In this document: piece after piece, positions 22,151 to 31,405 of the stretch | Layout of the letters: every line of letters starts with the position of its first letter | Numbering within the stretch: position 1 is the stretch's first letter | NCBI GenBank assembly: GCA_022457155.1 | Contig: JAJGOT010000157.1 | Coordinates: 1,257,501 to 1,321,500, forward strand | Reading direction: 5' to 3' | DNA length: 64,000 nt | Source: Cladopsammia gracilis | Lineage: Eukaryota > Cnidaria > Anthozoa > Scleractinia > Dendrophylliidae | Translations under genes and position numbers: made by a program | The notes under the pieces: generated by a model | Database searches by the model: none | What the model saw: only the letters and a program-made list of their open reading frames with translations | Told to the model about the DNA's origin: nothing

Positions 22151-23678
22151 TGACAACAGCGCTACAAGACGCAGCAACAGCTTTAGACTTTCTCTTTGGC
22201 TTTGGATCAATATTTTTTGATGGGCGAACTCCAACAAAGAAACAAGTTTCTTTAATATTACAAGGAAATATGGAAATGGAATGCTCAAATCTGGGCCATA
22301 TTATTAAGAATACTGATATCCATCATTTACCTTGTTGTTCCCAGTTGCGTTCATCTTCACTACTTTCAGATTCTGTCATTCAGTATGGTATGTCAAAAGT
22401 TACAGTGATATTTTAAGTTTATACTATTAAACTTGTATTCTGCAATGGCTTGTCTTTTCCCTTTTTGCCAGAAAAAACACAAAAGGGTGTCACAGCCTGT
22501 AAAGCGTGAAATGTGCTCTTGACTTTTCAGGACGAAGACGAGATGCAATTTCGTGAGTGGCGAGTTACTTTAAGTTTCCCCTGGAACCAAATGCTATGCA
22601 GAACTCATTAACATCTAGCTGCTGTGCTATTCCAATAGAGATGGTAGCCATGGATGACAACATGGATGACAATATTTTTTGACTGGCTTTACAAGCATCA
22701 GCAGCATGGACCATCATTTTTGTGTCAGCCTCCTTATGATTGCACAGCATTAGGCTGGAAGTTACATAATGTGTACTGCAGAGCACTTGCTCTCGCTACG
22801 TACAAATGATTTATTTCCATCACCAAAATTTTCTCTAGGAATGTGTTGTGCTAGGAAACAGAAAAGTTCCTTCTTGTTGGCATAGACACAGAGGAACTCT
22901 TTCCAATAGGCCTGTTCCTTGACAACAGCGCTACAAGACGCAGCAACAGCTTTAGACTTTCTCTTTGGCTTTGGATCAATATTTTTTGATGGGCGAACTC
23001 CAACAAAGAAACAAGTTTCTTTAATATTACAAGGAAATATGGAAATGGGATGCTCAAATCTGGGCCATATTATTAAGAATACTGATATCCATCATTTACC
23101 TTGTTGTTCCCAGTTGCGTTCATCTTCACTACTTTCAGATTCTGTCATTCAGTATGGTATGTCAAAAGTTACAGTGATATTTTAAGTTTATACTATTAAA
23201 CTTGTATTCTGCAATGGCTTGTCTTTTCCCTTTTTGCCAGAAAAAACACAAAAGGGTGTCACAGCCTGTAAAGCGTGAAATGTGCTCTTGACTTTTCAGG
23301 ACGAAGACGAGATGCAATTTCGTGAATGGCGAGTTACTTTAAGTTTCCCCTGGAACCAAATGCTATGCAGAACTCATTAACATCTAGCTGCTGTGCTATT
23401 CCAATAGAGATGGTAGCCATGGATGACAACATGGATGACAATATTTTTTGACTGGCTTTACAAGCATCAGCAGCATGGACCATCATTTTTGTGTCAGCCT
23501 CCTTATGATTGCACAGCATTAGGCTGGAAGTTACATAATGTGTACTGCAGAGCACTTGCTCTCGCTACGTACAAATGATTTATTTCCATCACCAAAATTT
23601 TCTCTAGGAATGTGTTGTGCTAGGAAACAGAAAAGTTCCTTCTTGTTGGCATAGACACAGAGGAACTCTTTCCAATTT
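22141..23678. repeat. 769-bp tandem duplication
   Basis: Copy 1 is 22141-22909 and copy 2 is 22910-23678. I noted only a handful of differences (for example GCCCGTTCC/GCCTGTTCC at the start and GAGTGG/GAATGG near 22558/23327). The breakpoint shows the short microhomology AATAGGCC. It duplicates the C-terminal part of the FEN-like gene. It is either very recent or a haplotype/assembly duplication. Confidence 0.9.
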
Positions 23679-24045
23679 GTTGGAAGAATTGTGGAGGACT
23701 GCACCTGCCGGCAGACACCTTTTCCTCTCTTTTCTCTTGCGGTGGCTTTCAAACTGTTTGATTCGTAGTCGTCAAACACAACATCAACTCTTCTAACATG
23801 CTGTAGCTGGCTCTTTATGTATGGACTGAACACTTGCCCAAAGTACCCTTCGAATGTGCTGACTGTGTTTGTCAGTTTAAGCATGTTGACAACTCCACCA
23901 TCAATAATGGTTGCATCATTTGGTGAAGGAGCACTTTTTTGAGGCTGCGACAGACTGAATACGATCCATCAGGTCTGATTTCTTTCCAAGAAGTCGCACT
24001 TTTCCATTTTGTGATATAGAAGGCGGCAACCCTGGTTTTAATGAA
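22440..24045 (-). pseudogene. FEN1/XPG-like nuclease-related gene, copy A (decayed, C-terminal part duplicated)
   Basis: Minus-strand frames read VNMLKLTNTVSTFEGYFGQV, YIKSQLQHVRRVDVVFDDY, SLKATAREKRGKGVCRQV, NWKEFLCVYANKKELFCFLA, HKEADTKMMVHAADA and finally TGCDTLLCFF. Similar uncharacterised cnidarian proteins carry HEEADTR, DTDVVVLA and a GCDT box. I infer a FEN1/XPG (PIN-like) fold from the order acidic EADT, DxD, GCDT. Here the expected DTDV region is replaced by a 12-bp duplication (CATGGATGACAA twice), and frames change several times. The C-terminal half occurs twice because of the 769-bp duplication. It is a probable pseudogene, or part of an uncharacterised mobile element. Confidence 0.6.
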
Positions 24046-24049
24046 AACA

Positions 24050-24500
24050 GTAAAATATTTTCAAAGGGTTAAAAAAAATCCAATAAGCATTTTTAAACCA
24101 TGTACAAAAAAGAACCTTGATTAAAATACGTTTTTTAGAATAAATACAAAGTGAAAATATATATACTTGAAAGGAAAAAACGAGAGGGCTATATACAACA
24201 TGAATGGCATTTTAAAAAAGGAAACTTGAAAACTATTTACAATAATGAATGTCATTCAACTTGTTGTTGCTTGACATAATTAGACACGAGTTTTTTGATG
24301 TAATGCATACATCTATATGCACGGTTCTTCCCTGTCATAAAAAAAAGCTGCAAACAGTCACCTTATATATCCATTTAGCGATTTCAAAGCTCTTATTTAT
24401 ATAAGAAACAATAATTTGACATGGAGTGTTTAAATTCAATGTAATGCGTACATCTATATGCACGGTTCTTCCCTGTCATCAGAAAAAGTTGCAAACCAAG
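24050..24500. repeat. Internal duplicated spacer in copy A
   Basis: A block ACATCTATATGCACGGTTCT with flanks occurs at about 24307-24365 and 24443-24505. This stretch is absent from copy B (28220-28785), where the nuclease-like gene continues instead. Confidence 0.6.
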
Positions 24501-24504
24501 TCAC

Positions 24505-24660
24505 CTTTGACAGCGAGGACATCCTTTGGATGCTGGAATAAATGTGTGCTTCCATTGTTTTAAGCAAAAGGGGTGAATGTTCTGCTTACAACAATCTGTT
24601 TTTAGCAGATTCCACCCTTCCTCCCAACATATGAAACAAGTGGATAAAAGCTTTAAAAAG
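24505..24660 (-). CDS. RING-like zinc-finger exon, copy A
   Basis: The minus-strand frame reads STCFICWEEGWNLLKTDCCK, then QNIHPFCLKQWKHTF and finally GCPRC. The ligand pattern C-x2-C-x12-C-C-x4-H-x2-C-x3-W ... C-x2-C resembles RING or RING-variant fingers. The exon ends at a GTGACT donor at 24504. The same pattern occurs in copy B (28785-28940) and in the intact gene at 31406. It lies upstream of the FEN-like copy A on the same strand, so one gene may have contained both. Confidence 0.5.
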
Positions 24661-24700
24661 AGCAAAACAAAAGTTGATCTAAATAATATTTTAGTTAATG

Positions 24701-24968
24701 ATAATAATAATAATAATCACTTTATTTAAGTGTCAAAGGTATTTAGCACACAAGTACTAATTGGGGACACTTTCCAGATCTAATTGGAATTTGGAACTGT
24801 TGGTTTTTGAGGAGGGGGGAAAACCGGAGTACCCAGAGAAAAAAATCTCTCTGAGCAAGGAGAGAACCAACAACAAACTCAACCCACATATGGCGCCGAG
24901 CCGGAAATCGAACCCAGGCCACATTGGTGGGAGCAGAGCGCCCTCACCACTGCGCCACCCCTGCTCCC
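24701..24968 (-). mobile_element. tRNA-derived SINE, full-length copy
   Basis: Minus strand: the head GGGAGCAGGGGTGGCGCAGT (A box) is followed by GGTTCGATTTCC (B box), a body with TCCGGTTTTCCCCCCTCC, and a tail block GTGTCCCCAATTAGTACTTG ... CACTTAAATAAAGTG ending in (ATT)n. The tail block is shared with the plus-strand SINE at 57151-57444, suggesting they use the same LINE for mobilisation. Confidence 0.85.
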
Positions 24969-25074
24969 CTCCTCCTTATCGTGCAAACTGATATAAATAA
25001 GAGAAAAATGGATCCTGCCTCAACAAATTGACAAATCCTTTTTACTTTAAACACCCAAATTTGCAACAAGATAC

Positions 25075-25340
25075 TTACCACATGATAAAATCCCAATGCT
25101 AATCAATCTTAAATTAAAACAGTTTCTGGAAAGTTCTTGGAAATTTTCTCTCATTTGAGTGGCATACATGGTTTAAATGTTATGTTATCCAGCTACATCC
25201 TTTCAAGCTTATGTAGCTTCTCTATACTAGTAGGAATCACAGTCAGTTGGTTGTTGGAGTTGATCTTAGCTGCATGAAGTTGTATCTTATATCATTCTGT
25301 GCTTCAAAACATTACATTTAAAAAAAAAATGGAATACAGA
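25075..25340. repeat. Locally duplicated segment (partner 29700-29840)
   Basis: Shared words include GGAATCACAGTCAGTTGGTT and AGTTGTATCTTATATCATTC in the same order at 25225-25310 and 29725-29800. A third, more diverged version is at 20820-20900. Confidence 0.7.
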
Positions 25341-25344
25341 GAAG

Positions 25345-26140
25345 ATACTTACCACACTATTAAAAAACTCACTTCAAAAGCATGAAGTTAGCAACCAACA
25401 CAAGGGTTACGGTTTATTTCTTTTGTTGCTTATTAGGAGACAAGTTGGTCATTGCTTTTTTTATTCTGTGGTGGCTATTAAAGGAGGTACATGTATTTGT
25501 TATACCTCAATGCTCTTAATGGAGGGTTCAATATTTCCTTTATTTCATATCGTGCACATTCATGTTGCCTCGTTCTTTGGACCATTATCCTTATGTCAAA
25601 AACTCTTTGTATCAACTGGCTGTTTAAACTGTCTATAACACATTCTTCTTAGCCTGCCTCTTAGTACATTTGTAAGACCATTTACTTGCCTCCAGTCACT
25701 CTGAAATAAAGAGGGACCGCTACAATAAGTTGAGGTGAAGGGGTAGAGGTCTTAAACGTGAAACTTGAATGGCGTGTGTAAGCGGATGAAATATGACCCT
25801 CATTAAACCCCCACTCATAAACATAAACATTTGATTCTATGGAAAAAGAATTCTTTATTTACGATATGTTTGTACGGTATAGAAAGTGAAAGCTAAAAAA
25901 ATCTATTTACAACATGTTATTTAGTGAAAGCTAAAAAAAGAAAACTAGAAAAGTGAATTACAATGTTTTTTTTAAGCGATAAAAAAAAATATAATAAACC
26001 AACAGAATACAACATACAACATGAAAAAATTGGGGCTCATCCGTCACACAAATACGCTATTGGTTTTAACATCAGGAAAACTGCTCAAATGCTAAGCCAC
26101 TGTCTTTTTAACTCTATCGGTCGTAATTTAACGCACTGCC
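25345..26140. other. No supported gene
   Basis: AT-rich spacer. Open frames here lack motifs or splice support. Confidence 0.4.
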
Positions 26141-26143
26141 CAT

Positions 26144-26326
26144 TTACTCTACAACTGCTTTTTGTAGTGAGTTTTTCTTTTTAAGTGCAGCTTGCACTCC
26201 TAACTCATTACTGTTCTCGTTTGCTTTCCTGTTGTCCTCGGCAAACTTAGTTATCTTTTCATATCTGTTCTCGTACAGCGTTTCAAGACATTCCGCCTCT
26301 AGTCCGTCCTCCTCGGCAAGCCTGTT
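26144..26326 (-). CDS. Candidate 3'-terminal coding exon (unrecognised, charged protein)
   Basis: An acceptor (GCTATTCAG) is followed in frame by NRLAEEDGLEAECLETLYEN, RYEKITKFAEDNRKANENSN and ELGVQAALKKK, ending with a TAA at 26144. Its even amino-acid use and clean length (60 codons) suggest real coding sequence, probably helical. The upstream partner could be the exon near 26584-26705. I do not recognise the family. Confidence 0.4.
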   Translation of the reverse strand, partial: NRLAEEDGLEAECLETLYENRYEKITKFAEDNRKANENSNELGVQAALKKKNSLQKAVVE

Positions 26327-26583
26327 CTGAATAGCTAATTTTATGCAAATTTATGCAAATATAAAAACACACTTATCTTAGTCACACAATACTCAAAACC
26401 TAATCAAAACACTAATAAACAATAACGAGGAGCGAAATGTCAATCAAACACACCTATTTACGCGGACGAGGGTTCTTTAAGCAATGTCAATCAAGGTCTG
26501 CCTCATTGAATGAACGCTTCAGTGATTTTTTTTCCTGCTGCACATGAAACATAACTTGTACCTACTAAGTGCTCTTTTGTCAC

Positions 26584-26705
26584 CTGCATTGTAATCTTTG
26601 TAGACTTGTTCTCTTAAAACAATTTTGCACTTGTTACATTTTTCTCTAACTTCGCCGATCTGCTCAAAAAGAACACGTTCATGCCCTTGATTTTCGTCAT
26701 GTAAT
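26584..26705 (-). CDS. Candidate exon with a CxxC knuckle, minus strand
   Basis: The frame reads DENQGHERVLFEQIGEVREK, then CNKCKIVLREQVYKDYNAG, ending at a GTGACA donor (26583-26578). A partial copy lies at 60552-60600 (minus), inside a longer block duplicated between 26640-26835 and 60550-60725. A zinc-ribbon-like function is possible but unproven. Confidence 0.35.
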
Positions 26706-26739
26706 GATAAACAAAGAGCATGAAAATGCAAAAGAGAAC

Positions 26740-27830
26740 AAAGCTGTTTAATTATGTCTATGTTTTCGCTATTTCAAGATGATTTAATTTCCTTTTAATA
26801 TATAGACGTTTTGTGGAAAATGAATGATTACCTTAGTAGTCTATCCCGGATGCCTGGGCCAATTTTATTCATATATGCAGCAGCCTTGAGTTAATGAGGT
26901 TGGTTGTGTACAAACCAGTTTTGAATGGTTCGGTCAGGAGGTAATGAGATGTATGTCGTATAGGTAGAGGATGGATTTTATGAGATGCAAGCCGTATAGG
27001 TGGAGTCAATAAGGATGCATGAATTGGGAGAGATGTGCACTGAGATTTTATTGATTATTAATGAAGTGTGTAAGAGTTGTTACATGTCCACCCAACCATC
27101 TGGGTGGTGGTTTCAATTTAAAGACACTGAGAACAAAGGACGGATGATGAACTAATGAGAATACACTGATGTCATGGTCAAACCGGTTTTGCTCACCCTT
27201 ATAAAGTATTTAGAAAAGGCGGACAAAATCTTGTTAGAAACCAGTCGAACAGGTTGTTGGAGAACCCCCCAAATGCAATAAGTAACGAAGCATTAAATAG
27301 AAAAACTGCCTTTAATTATTAAAATTACAAATTTAATTTCACACTAACAAGAAATAACAAAAAAAACTATTTTCATATCATAAAACAAAACATTTGTAGA
27401 ATTGAACTATATACATTTGTAGAAAACTGCCTTTGATTATTAAAATTACAAATCTAGTTTCACACTAACAAAAAAAACTTATTTCACATCATAAAACATA
27501 AAACATTTGTAGAATTGAACTAAATACAATTGATTTCAGAAAAGTAATTGCAAAAACTTTCAAGAGAAAAATATTTACACGCAATAAAACATTTGGTGAA
27601 TTGAAAACTAACTAAAAATGGGAATGAAAAAAAAAGAAACCACGATTGATTCAGGAAAAAAATGTAAAAGAAAATAATTTGGTTTTTAATCAATAGGTTG
27701 ACATATGTAATCGTTAACAAGTGCATTACTTATTCTTTGACACCTTCTACATTGTCGCTGGTCACGTCCTCTGTTTTGTGCCCTGCATTCTACCAAAGTT
27801 CTAATCTCGGCAATTTGCATTTGCTGAAAT
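26740..27830. other. No supported gene
   Basis: AT-rich. Two imperfect direct copies of a block starting AAACTGCCTTTGATTATTAA and running into TTTCACACTAACAA lie at 27300-27360 and 27423-27485. I see nothing else. Confidence 0.45.
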
Positions 27831-27837
27831 TAAGACA

Positions 27838-28485
27838 TAGACACAGAGGAACTCTTTCCAATTTGTTGGAAGAATTGTTGAGGACTGCACCTGCCGGCAG
27901 ACACCATTTCCTCTCTTTTCTCTTGTGGTGGCTTTCAAACTATTTGATTCGTAGTCGTCAAACACAACATCTAACTCTTCTAACGTGCTGTAGTTGGCTC
28001 TTTATGTATGGACTGAACACTTGCTCAAAGTACCCTTCGAATGTGCTGACTGTGTTTGCGAGTTTAAGCATGTTGACAACTCCACCATCAATAATGGTTG
28101 CATCAATTGGTGAAGGAGCACTTTTTCGAGGCTGCGACAGACTGAATACAATCCATCAGGTCTGATTTCTTTCCAAGAAGTCGTACTTTTCCATTTTGTG
28201 ATATAGAAGGGGCAACCCTGGTTTTGATGCTTGAAAAAAATCGTCCAAGTCTCCATCTCTGGTCTGGCAAGAGATGAAGAGCCTTGAGAAGAGTGCACAA
28301 TCACTCTTCAGAGAGGAGCTTTGTTGTTCATTCTGAGATTGTTCGTTCTGACAAGGACTTTTGAACAACGGCAACTTATTCTTTATTGGTTTATGCAAGT
28401 TCTTTGCATTTTCCTGACTGAATCTCTCCTTTAAAAACATTTCAAACTGATCTTGGCCAAGTGCTTCAATCTCCCGCACAGTTTT
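27838..28485 (-). pseudogene. FEN1/XPG-like nuclease-related gene, copy B (N-terminal part)
   Basis: On the minus strand, frames read EALGQDQFEMFLKERFSQEN and HKPIKNKLPLFKSP, then SDCALFSRLFISCQTRDGDL, NGKVRLLGKKSDLMDCIQSV, and the same HVRRVDVVFD-type region as copy A, with frame changes. It matches 23650-24045 closely (same bases for long stretches) but retains upstream sequence lost in copy A and lacks the C-terminal part. It is decayed. Confidence 0.6.
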
Positions 28486-28784
28486 CAGTACTGCAGGCTA
28501 AGCTAAGAAGGTCTTCACTTTCTTTGATGAAAGGATTTCCCATCTCTTCCATTGCAGAGACTAACGACTTATTAATTTACATCTTTAGCAAAGGACACCT
28601 GCATGCTCTTTGCCTCTCAATGATGTTGTATCATTCCCGGCTTCGTCTCCCTATCCAGATCTGTTGAATCTTCAAACTCTTATTAATCTTATTAATCTTG
28701 CGACCTCTGGACAAGAAATCATCCAATTATTAATAATAATTGCTTCTTCTCTGCGTTCTACAGAGTGCTCCAAATTCCGTCCGA

Positions 28785-28940
28785 CAGCGAGGACATCTTT
28801 GGATGCTGGAATAAATGTGTGCTTCCATTGTTTTAGGCAAAAGGGGTGAATGTTCTGCTTACAACAATCTGTATTTAGCAGATTCCACCCTTCCTCCCAA
28901 CATATGAAACAAGTGGATAAAAGCTTTAAAAAGAGCAAAA
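28785..28940 (-). pseudogene. RING-like zinc-finger exon, copy B (1-nt deletion)
   Basis: It is the same as the exon at 24505-24660 (STCFICWEEGWNLL ... HPFCLKQWKHTFIPASK) but one base is missing in the AAAGGATGTCC stretch, so the last CPRC pair is out of frame. Unlike copy A it is not followed by a splice donor and runs directly toward the FEN-like copy B. Confidence 0.6.
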
Positions 28941-28967
28941 CAAAAGTTAATCTAAATATTTTAGTTA

Positions 28968-28988
28968 ATAATAATAATAATAATAACA

Positions 28989-29044
<56 letters not shown>

Positions 29045-29270
29045 CACTTTATTTAAGTGTCAAAGGTATTTAGCACGCGAGTACTAATTGGGAACACTTT
29101 CCAGATCTAATTGGAATTTGGAATTGTTGGTTTTTGAGGAGAGGGGAAAACCGGAGTACCCGGGGAAAAAATCTCTCGGAGCAGGGAGAGAACCAACAAC
29201 AAACTCAACCCACATGTGGCGCCGAGTCCGGAAATCGAACCCAGGCCTCAACTGCGCCACCCCTGCCCCC
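28968..29270 (-). mobile_element. tRNA-derived SINE, second full-length copy (internal deletion)
   Basis: This has the same family and orientation as 24701-24968, with a longer (AAT)n tail of about 80 bases. A block of about 27 bases around the ACCAATGTGG segment of the head is deleted. It shares its position next to the RING-like exon with the other copy, so it was duplicated together with the gene. Confidence 0.85.
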
Positions 29271-29472
29271 CTCCTCCTTATCGTTCAAACGAAACCAAAC
29301 TTTTTGTTCTAAAAGGTAAAGCAAATTCAGCAAATAAAGTACGACGCAAATGTTAAGATACTTAGTGTCAAAAGAAATCAAACTAAATATTCTCGTAAAG
29401 AATGGACGCGAAACATGTAACTGTGTAGAGCACTTTTCCACAAGAAAATGTGCAACGTATAACAAATGTACT

Positions 29473-29635
29473 TACGAGGTGGACGATAAGCCTCGGGAAG
29501 TTTGGTCTATCAGCTTTATTGTCAATGCTCTTGTTCTCTTGATTCTCCATTCTCTTGATTCTCCTCCGACGTTTGGCAACATGTGCGTAAGGGACATTGC
29601 GTTGCGTCGGTCGTATGCGATCCTCTTAGGAAACG
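29473..29635 (-). CDS. Candidate 5' exon, basic
   Basis: An open minus-strand frame reads RPTQRNVPYAHVAKRRRRIK, then RMENQENKSIDNKADRPNFP and RLIVHL, ending at a good donor (GTAAGT, 29474-29469). It lies upstream of the RING-like copy B on the same strand and could be its first exon. No upstream Met is certain. Confidence 0.3.
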
Positions 29636-29779
29636 TATGAACTTTGTAATCTGTTAACTTTAGTGGGTAAGAATTGTGTATGAAAAATGATTACACTAAT
29701 TTTATGTAGCTTCTCTATATTAGTAGGAATCACAGTCAGTTGGTTGTTGGACTTGATCTCAGCTGCATGAAGTTGTATC

Positions 29780-29995
29780 TTATATCATTCTGTGCTCCGA
29801 AACATTACATTTCAAAATAATAAAAAAATGGAATACCATTTACAGAGAAGATACTTAAAAAACCTACAAGGAAGAGAAGGTGATTGGAAACGAACTTGGA
29901 TCTGGGCTGTTTTATTTCAAATGATAAAGTTATTCCCTGATTGGTTCAATCAGACATGGAGGAGTTGTATTCAGAAAATGGAATAACCCTTGACA
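29780..29995 (+). pseudogene. Decayed copy of the small ORF at 30750
   Basis: The last codons (29957-30028) read NGITLDSFDNKQSETQD then stop. They match NRITLVILDNNRSEAQD at the end of the ORF at 30750-30923. Upstream the frame contains a stop. Confidence 0.4.
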
Positions 29996-30135
29996 GTTTT
30001 GATAACAAACAAAGCGAAACACAAGACTGATGGAACAATAATCATTTATTATCCATTAATACTAATTTCACTTTCATTGTCGAACCAACTCATTTTGTAA
30101 AAAGTACATCTCCTATTTGATTTTTTACAATTGTT

Positions 30136-30561
30136 TTATAATTTTTTTTCCCAATATTTAGTGTTTGTCAATTTAAGTGAGTCCACAATAAAATTCAGCT
30201 GATGAAAACGTTGCCTTGACAGCATCCATTCCCTTCCATCGAACGATTCCATGACAAACTTCAACAGTGTCGTTTTTACAAATTGTTTTGCCACGTTCAT
30301 TTCTTGAGGCTCGCGAATCGCATTTTCTTGGTCCTCTAAAACCATAACAAAATGTCGAATAAAGCGATTGGCTTTGCGCGGCGTCATTTGAATGTCGTGG
30401 TATCCTTGTAAAGTTAAAATTTCCTGATCAGACTAATTTGTCACTTCTGAGGCAAAAACGTTATGAAAGTCCATGCGCTCTAGCATAGTGAATCCATCGT
30501 CCATTGGGTCAATGTCTTGTGGAACGTTAAAACTAGTGTCTTCTTGTAGGAGACGAGCCAT
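30136..30561 (-). pseudogene. Unrecognised 141-codon frame with one in-frame TAG
   Basis: From ATG at 30561 the frame reads MARLLQEDTSFNVPQDIDPM and stays open except for a TAG at 30435-30433, then continues QMTPRKANRFIRHFVMVLED, NVAKQFVKTTLLKFVMESFD and QLNFIVDSLKLTNTKYWEKK to a stop at 30136. Composition is protein-like throughout, so this looks like a recently inactivated gene (or a sequencing error). I do not recognise the family. Confidence 0.45.
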
Positions 30562-30749
30562 GACGTTGATGGAGTAAAGTTGACGCGGTGTTGGAGCAAA
30601 GTTGACGCTTGGAAGGGTTTACGAAAAAGAAAGTGTAAACAAACCTTGCCAACGAATATAAACAAAAAAAGCAATACCTTCATTATAATATGAATACCCC
30701 TGAAAAAACAATTACTTTTATTTGAAATTGAATACAAGTTTGTTGAAAG

Positions 30750-30923
30750 ATGATGAAACGAAGAAATGACGATGTATATCTCACCATACTCTCATTTCAA
30801 TCGGATAAAAATGGATTTATGACTTACGAACAGTTAGTGAATGATTGGTCAGACATCGAGGAAGTGGAAAATAGAATCACTCTCGTCATTCTTGATAACA
30901 ATAGAAGTGAAGCACAAGATTAA
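30750..30923 (+). CDS. Small unrecognised ORF (57 aa)
   Basis: MMKRRNDDVYLTILSFQSDK, then NGFMTYEQLVNDWSDIEE, ending SEAQD and TAA. Its C-terminal part has a decayed homologue at 29957-30028 in the same orientation, which suggests a tandemly duplicated gene or exon. Function unknown. Confidence 0.35.
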   Translation: MMKRRNDDVYLTILSFQSDKNGFMTYEQLVNDWSDIEEVENRITLVILDNNRSEAQD

Positions 30924-31104
30924 TCAAAACAAAATTTATTCATTATCATCATCACTTATTTCAAAATCTGACAGTGTATTAGTTATAAATCGAGTGATTA
31001 AATAAATCGTTTGGAAACAAAAAAAAGTAATACCTTCATTATTAAATGAATGCCATTGAAAAAAAAAACCAAACAATTACCTTCATTTAAATTTGAATAC
31101 AAGA

Positions 31105-31165
31105 GGGTCAGGGTTAGGGGTAGGGTTAGGGGAAAGGTTAAGGTTAGAGAAAGGTTAAGGGCGGA
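31105..31165 (+). repeat. Interstitial telomere-like repeat
   Basis: Degenerate TTAGGG-type repeats (GGGTTAGGGGTAGGGTTAGG, then AGGTTAAGG variants). TTAGGG is the usual cnidarian telomere unit. The copies are too degenerate for a chromosome end. Confidence 0.6.
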
Positions 31166-31277
31166 GGGGGTACCCCCTTTCTACTGTTTAAACCAAGGTC
31201 TCTTAGTGACGCTAACACTGGTCGACGCGATCTCATGATTGGTTAAACCTAAAGGGCGCGATCGCTGATTGGTTCAG

Positions 31278-31300
31278 AGGGGGGGGGGGGGGGGGGAGGG
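31278..31300 (+). repeat. G-run upstream of the RING-like gene
   Basis: About 20 consecutive G lie roughly 100 bases before the start of the 31406 ORF, next to a reverse CCAAT box (GATTGG, 31267). It could belong to the promoter. Confidence 0.55.
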
Positions 31301-31405
31301 CAACGGACAGAATAAAGGCGGCTGTAATCGTCAACAAATCATTCTGTCGCTTGCTAACCCATGAATCAGGAAAGTTTGTATTAAGTTGCCTCAAAAAGGA
31401 AAAGC

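Noticed and set aside
31105..31165. Chromosome end / telomere
   Set aside because: The repeats are few and degenerate and coding sequence continues on both sides.
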